In this document: positions 41,199 to 42,190 of the stretch, piece by piece | Layout of the letters: the number at the start of each line of letters is the position of its first letter | Numbering within the stretch: the stretch's first letter is position 1 | The notes under the pieces: model-generated | Seen by the model: only the letters and a program-made list of their open reading frames with translations | What the model was told of the DNA's origin: nothing | Database searches by the model: none | Translations under genes and position numbers: made by a program | Source of the DNA: Winogradskyella sp. | GTDB lineage: Bacteria > Bacteroidota > Bacteroidia > Flavobacteriales > Flavobacteriaceae | DNA: 42,190 bases | Assembly (NCBI GenBank): GCA_030149175.1 | Contig: JASBSA010000112.1 | Span: 1-42,190, forward strand | Direction: 5' to 3'

Positions 41199-42190
41199 TT
41201 ATTTTTCAATTAATTGTGCACCTTTACCTGTAAAATCAGTGATAAAATGACCATTCTGGCAATATACAGTCAATTCATTTTTTATAAAGTCTAACACACT
41301 TTCCTTTTCATTTTCAGGATATAAGACATGTACATTTGCACCTGCATCTAAAGTAAAACATACATTAGAACTATTCTCGGCTCTATACTTCCAGATTTTA
41401 TTGATTATTTCTAAAGTATTGGGCTTCATTAAAATGAAATAAGGCATACTCGTCATCATCATAGCATGAAGCGTTAATGCTTCGCTTTCAACAATTTTTA
41501 CAAAGTTTTGTAAATCACCAGATGCTAAAATTGTTTTGAGTTTTGCTAAATTATCATGAGCCTGAGCAAAACGTTGTTCAGCAAAAGGATGGCCAAACAT
41601 TAGTTTATGACCAACTGTACTGCTCACCTGCTTTTCACCTTTGTCTACTAATAGTATAGTATCTTGATAATTTTTGAAATTAGAATGTACTCCGCTATCA
41701 AATTTAATTCCGTACAAATCTGAACTTTCTGTGCTTTCATTTTGTCCCCAAACTACCAACTCACCTTCGACACTTCTACATGCACTACCAGAGCCTAATC
41801 TGGATAAGAAGGATGCTTTTTTGTTGAAATATTCTGAAGTGTAATCAGCACCTAAATCTATCTCAACACTCATTAAACACAATGCCAAAGCACTCATACC
41901 TGATGCCGAAGACGCAATACCTGAACTGTGTGGAAAGGTATTAGAGGTTTCAATCTTAAAATGATAATCTCTCAAAAATGGCACGTATTCTTCAATACGC
42001 TCAAAAAATGTTTGGATTTTTGGCTTGAAGGCTTCGTTTTTTTTACCTTCAAAATATACATCAAAACTAAAATCTTTACTTTCTTTTTTAGTATAAATAA
42101 GCTTCGTAATAGTCTTGCAATTAGAGAGCGTAAAGCTTATCGATGGGTTTTCTGGAATCTGATTTTCCTTTTTTCCCCAATATTTTATTA
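41199..42190 (-). CDS. mvaD: Diphosphomevalonate decarboxylase (partial, N-terminus outside window)
   Basis: ATP-dependent decarboxylation of mevalonate diphosphate to isopentenyl diphosphate. The frame is open to the right edge and begins IKYWGK (a family N-terminal motif), so only about 15 residues are missing; about 329 residues are visible. The GHMP motif SSGIASSASG lies near residue 90 of the visible part, GSACRS with the nearby GELVVWG follows, and the CFTLDAGANVHVLY segment holds the catalytic Asp near the C-terminus. Because the frame continues upstream to the edge, an internal start at 41984 is not used. It is followed by the mevalonate kinase gene in the same direction with a gap of about 76 bp. 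Confidence 0.9.
   Translation of the reverse strand, partial: IKYWGKKENQIPENPSISFTLSNCKTITKLIYTKKESKDFSFDVYFEGKKNEAFKPKIQTFFERIEEYVPFLRDYHFKIETSNTFPHSSGIASSASGMSALALCLMSVEIDLGADYTSEYFNKKASFLSRLGSGSACRSVEGELVVWGQNESTESSDLYGIKFDSGVHSNFKNYQDTILLVDKGEKQVSSTVGHKLMFGHPFAEQRFAQAHDNLAKLKTILASGDLQNFVKIVESEALTLHAMMMTSMPYFILMKPNTLEIINKIWKYRAENSSNVCFTLDAGANVHVLYPENEKESVLDFIKNELTVYCQNGHFITDFTGKGAQLIEK

Noticed and set aside
41199-41984. Complete gene starting at 41984 for diphosphomevalonate decarboxylase
   Set aside because: The frame continues to the right edge and encodes the conserved IKYWGK motif, so the gene is truncated by the window.

Overview
The window is about 42 kb of a low-GC bacterial chromosome that looks like a marine member of the Flavobacteriaceae (Bacteroidota). 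The evidence is a SusC/SusD pair, N-terminal carboxypeptidase-like regulatory domains, the mevalonate route to isoprenoids, short intergenic gaps, few Shine-Dalgarno sites, and one promoter of the flavobacterial TTG-N19-TAnnTTT type. The species cannot be named from the sequence. No rRNA, tRNA, CRISPR array, transposase or phage gene was recognised.

Layout. (1) 1-3.6 kb: the tail of an ammonium transporter, a bidirectional terminator, PEP carboxylase on the minus strand and guanine deaminase. (2) 3.7-17.2 kb: thirteen plus-strand genes, mostly touching or overlapping, that look like one co-directional unit. It holds a CxxC peroxidase-like protein, an ArsS-type radical SAM protein with a Cys-rich tail, two DUF2064 transferase-like proteins, SusC, SusD, a sodium:solute symporter, an altered metallophosphoesterase, a secreted rhodanese, a purine nucleoside phosphorylase, a sterol-desaturase-like di-iron enzyme, a DUF547 protein and a family 2 glycosyltransferase. 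ArsS, DUF2064 and this glycosyltransferase type are the families annotated as arsenosugar biosynthesis (formerly rSAM/selenodomain-associated). The cluster has its own import system and no recognisable arsenite methyltransferase (arsM), and is the best candidate here for a poorly described pathway. (3) 17.2-24.0 kb: an intact metallophosphatase and a GH113-like lipoprotein (minus), an FAD oxidoreductase plus membrane polyferredoxin (plus, with a promoter), then a two-domain fasciclin lipoprotein and a beta-barrel protein (minus).

(4) 24.4-29.0 kb: a YwqK/MORN-like protein coupled to two GT2 glycosyltransferases, a SRPBCC protein, and a GT-C type membrane glycosyltransferase carrying in-frame insertions that look like dispersed repeats. 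(5) 29.0-34.5 kb, minus strand: small acidic proteins, an RMD1/DUF155 protein, a VOC protein, and a polyamine set of arginine decarboxylase, agmatinase and a deoxyhypusine-synthase-like enzyme. (6) 34.5-37.4 kb: a hairpin-rich intergenic region, a sulfotransferase-like gene that looks accessory, and two exported proteins. (7) 37.4-42.2 kb, minus strand: an RsuA/RluB-family protein lacking its catalytic Asp, a nitrilase, a UbiA prenyltransferase, a mevalonate kinase and most of diphosphomevalonate decarboxylase, which runs off the right edge.

How they may work together. In the central cluster I infer that SusCD and the symporter import a small organic substrate, the radical SAM protein and nucleoside phosphorylase build or process a 5'-substituted adenosine-type intermediate, and the transferases and lipid-modifying enzyme elaborate it. 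This is inference from family membership and gene order. All domain calls come from reading motifs by eye, without database searches.
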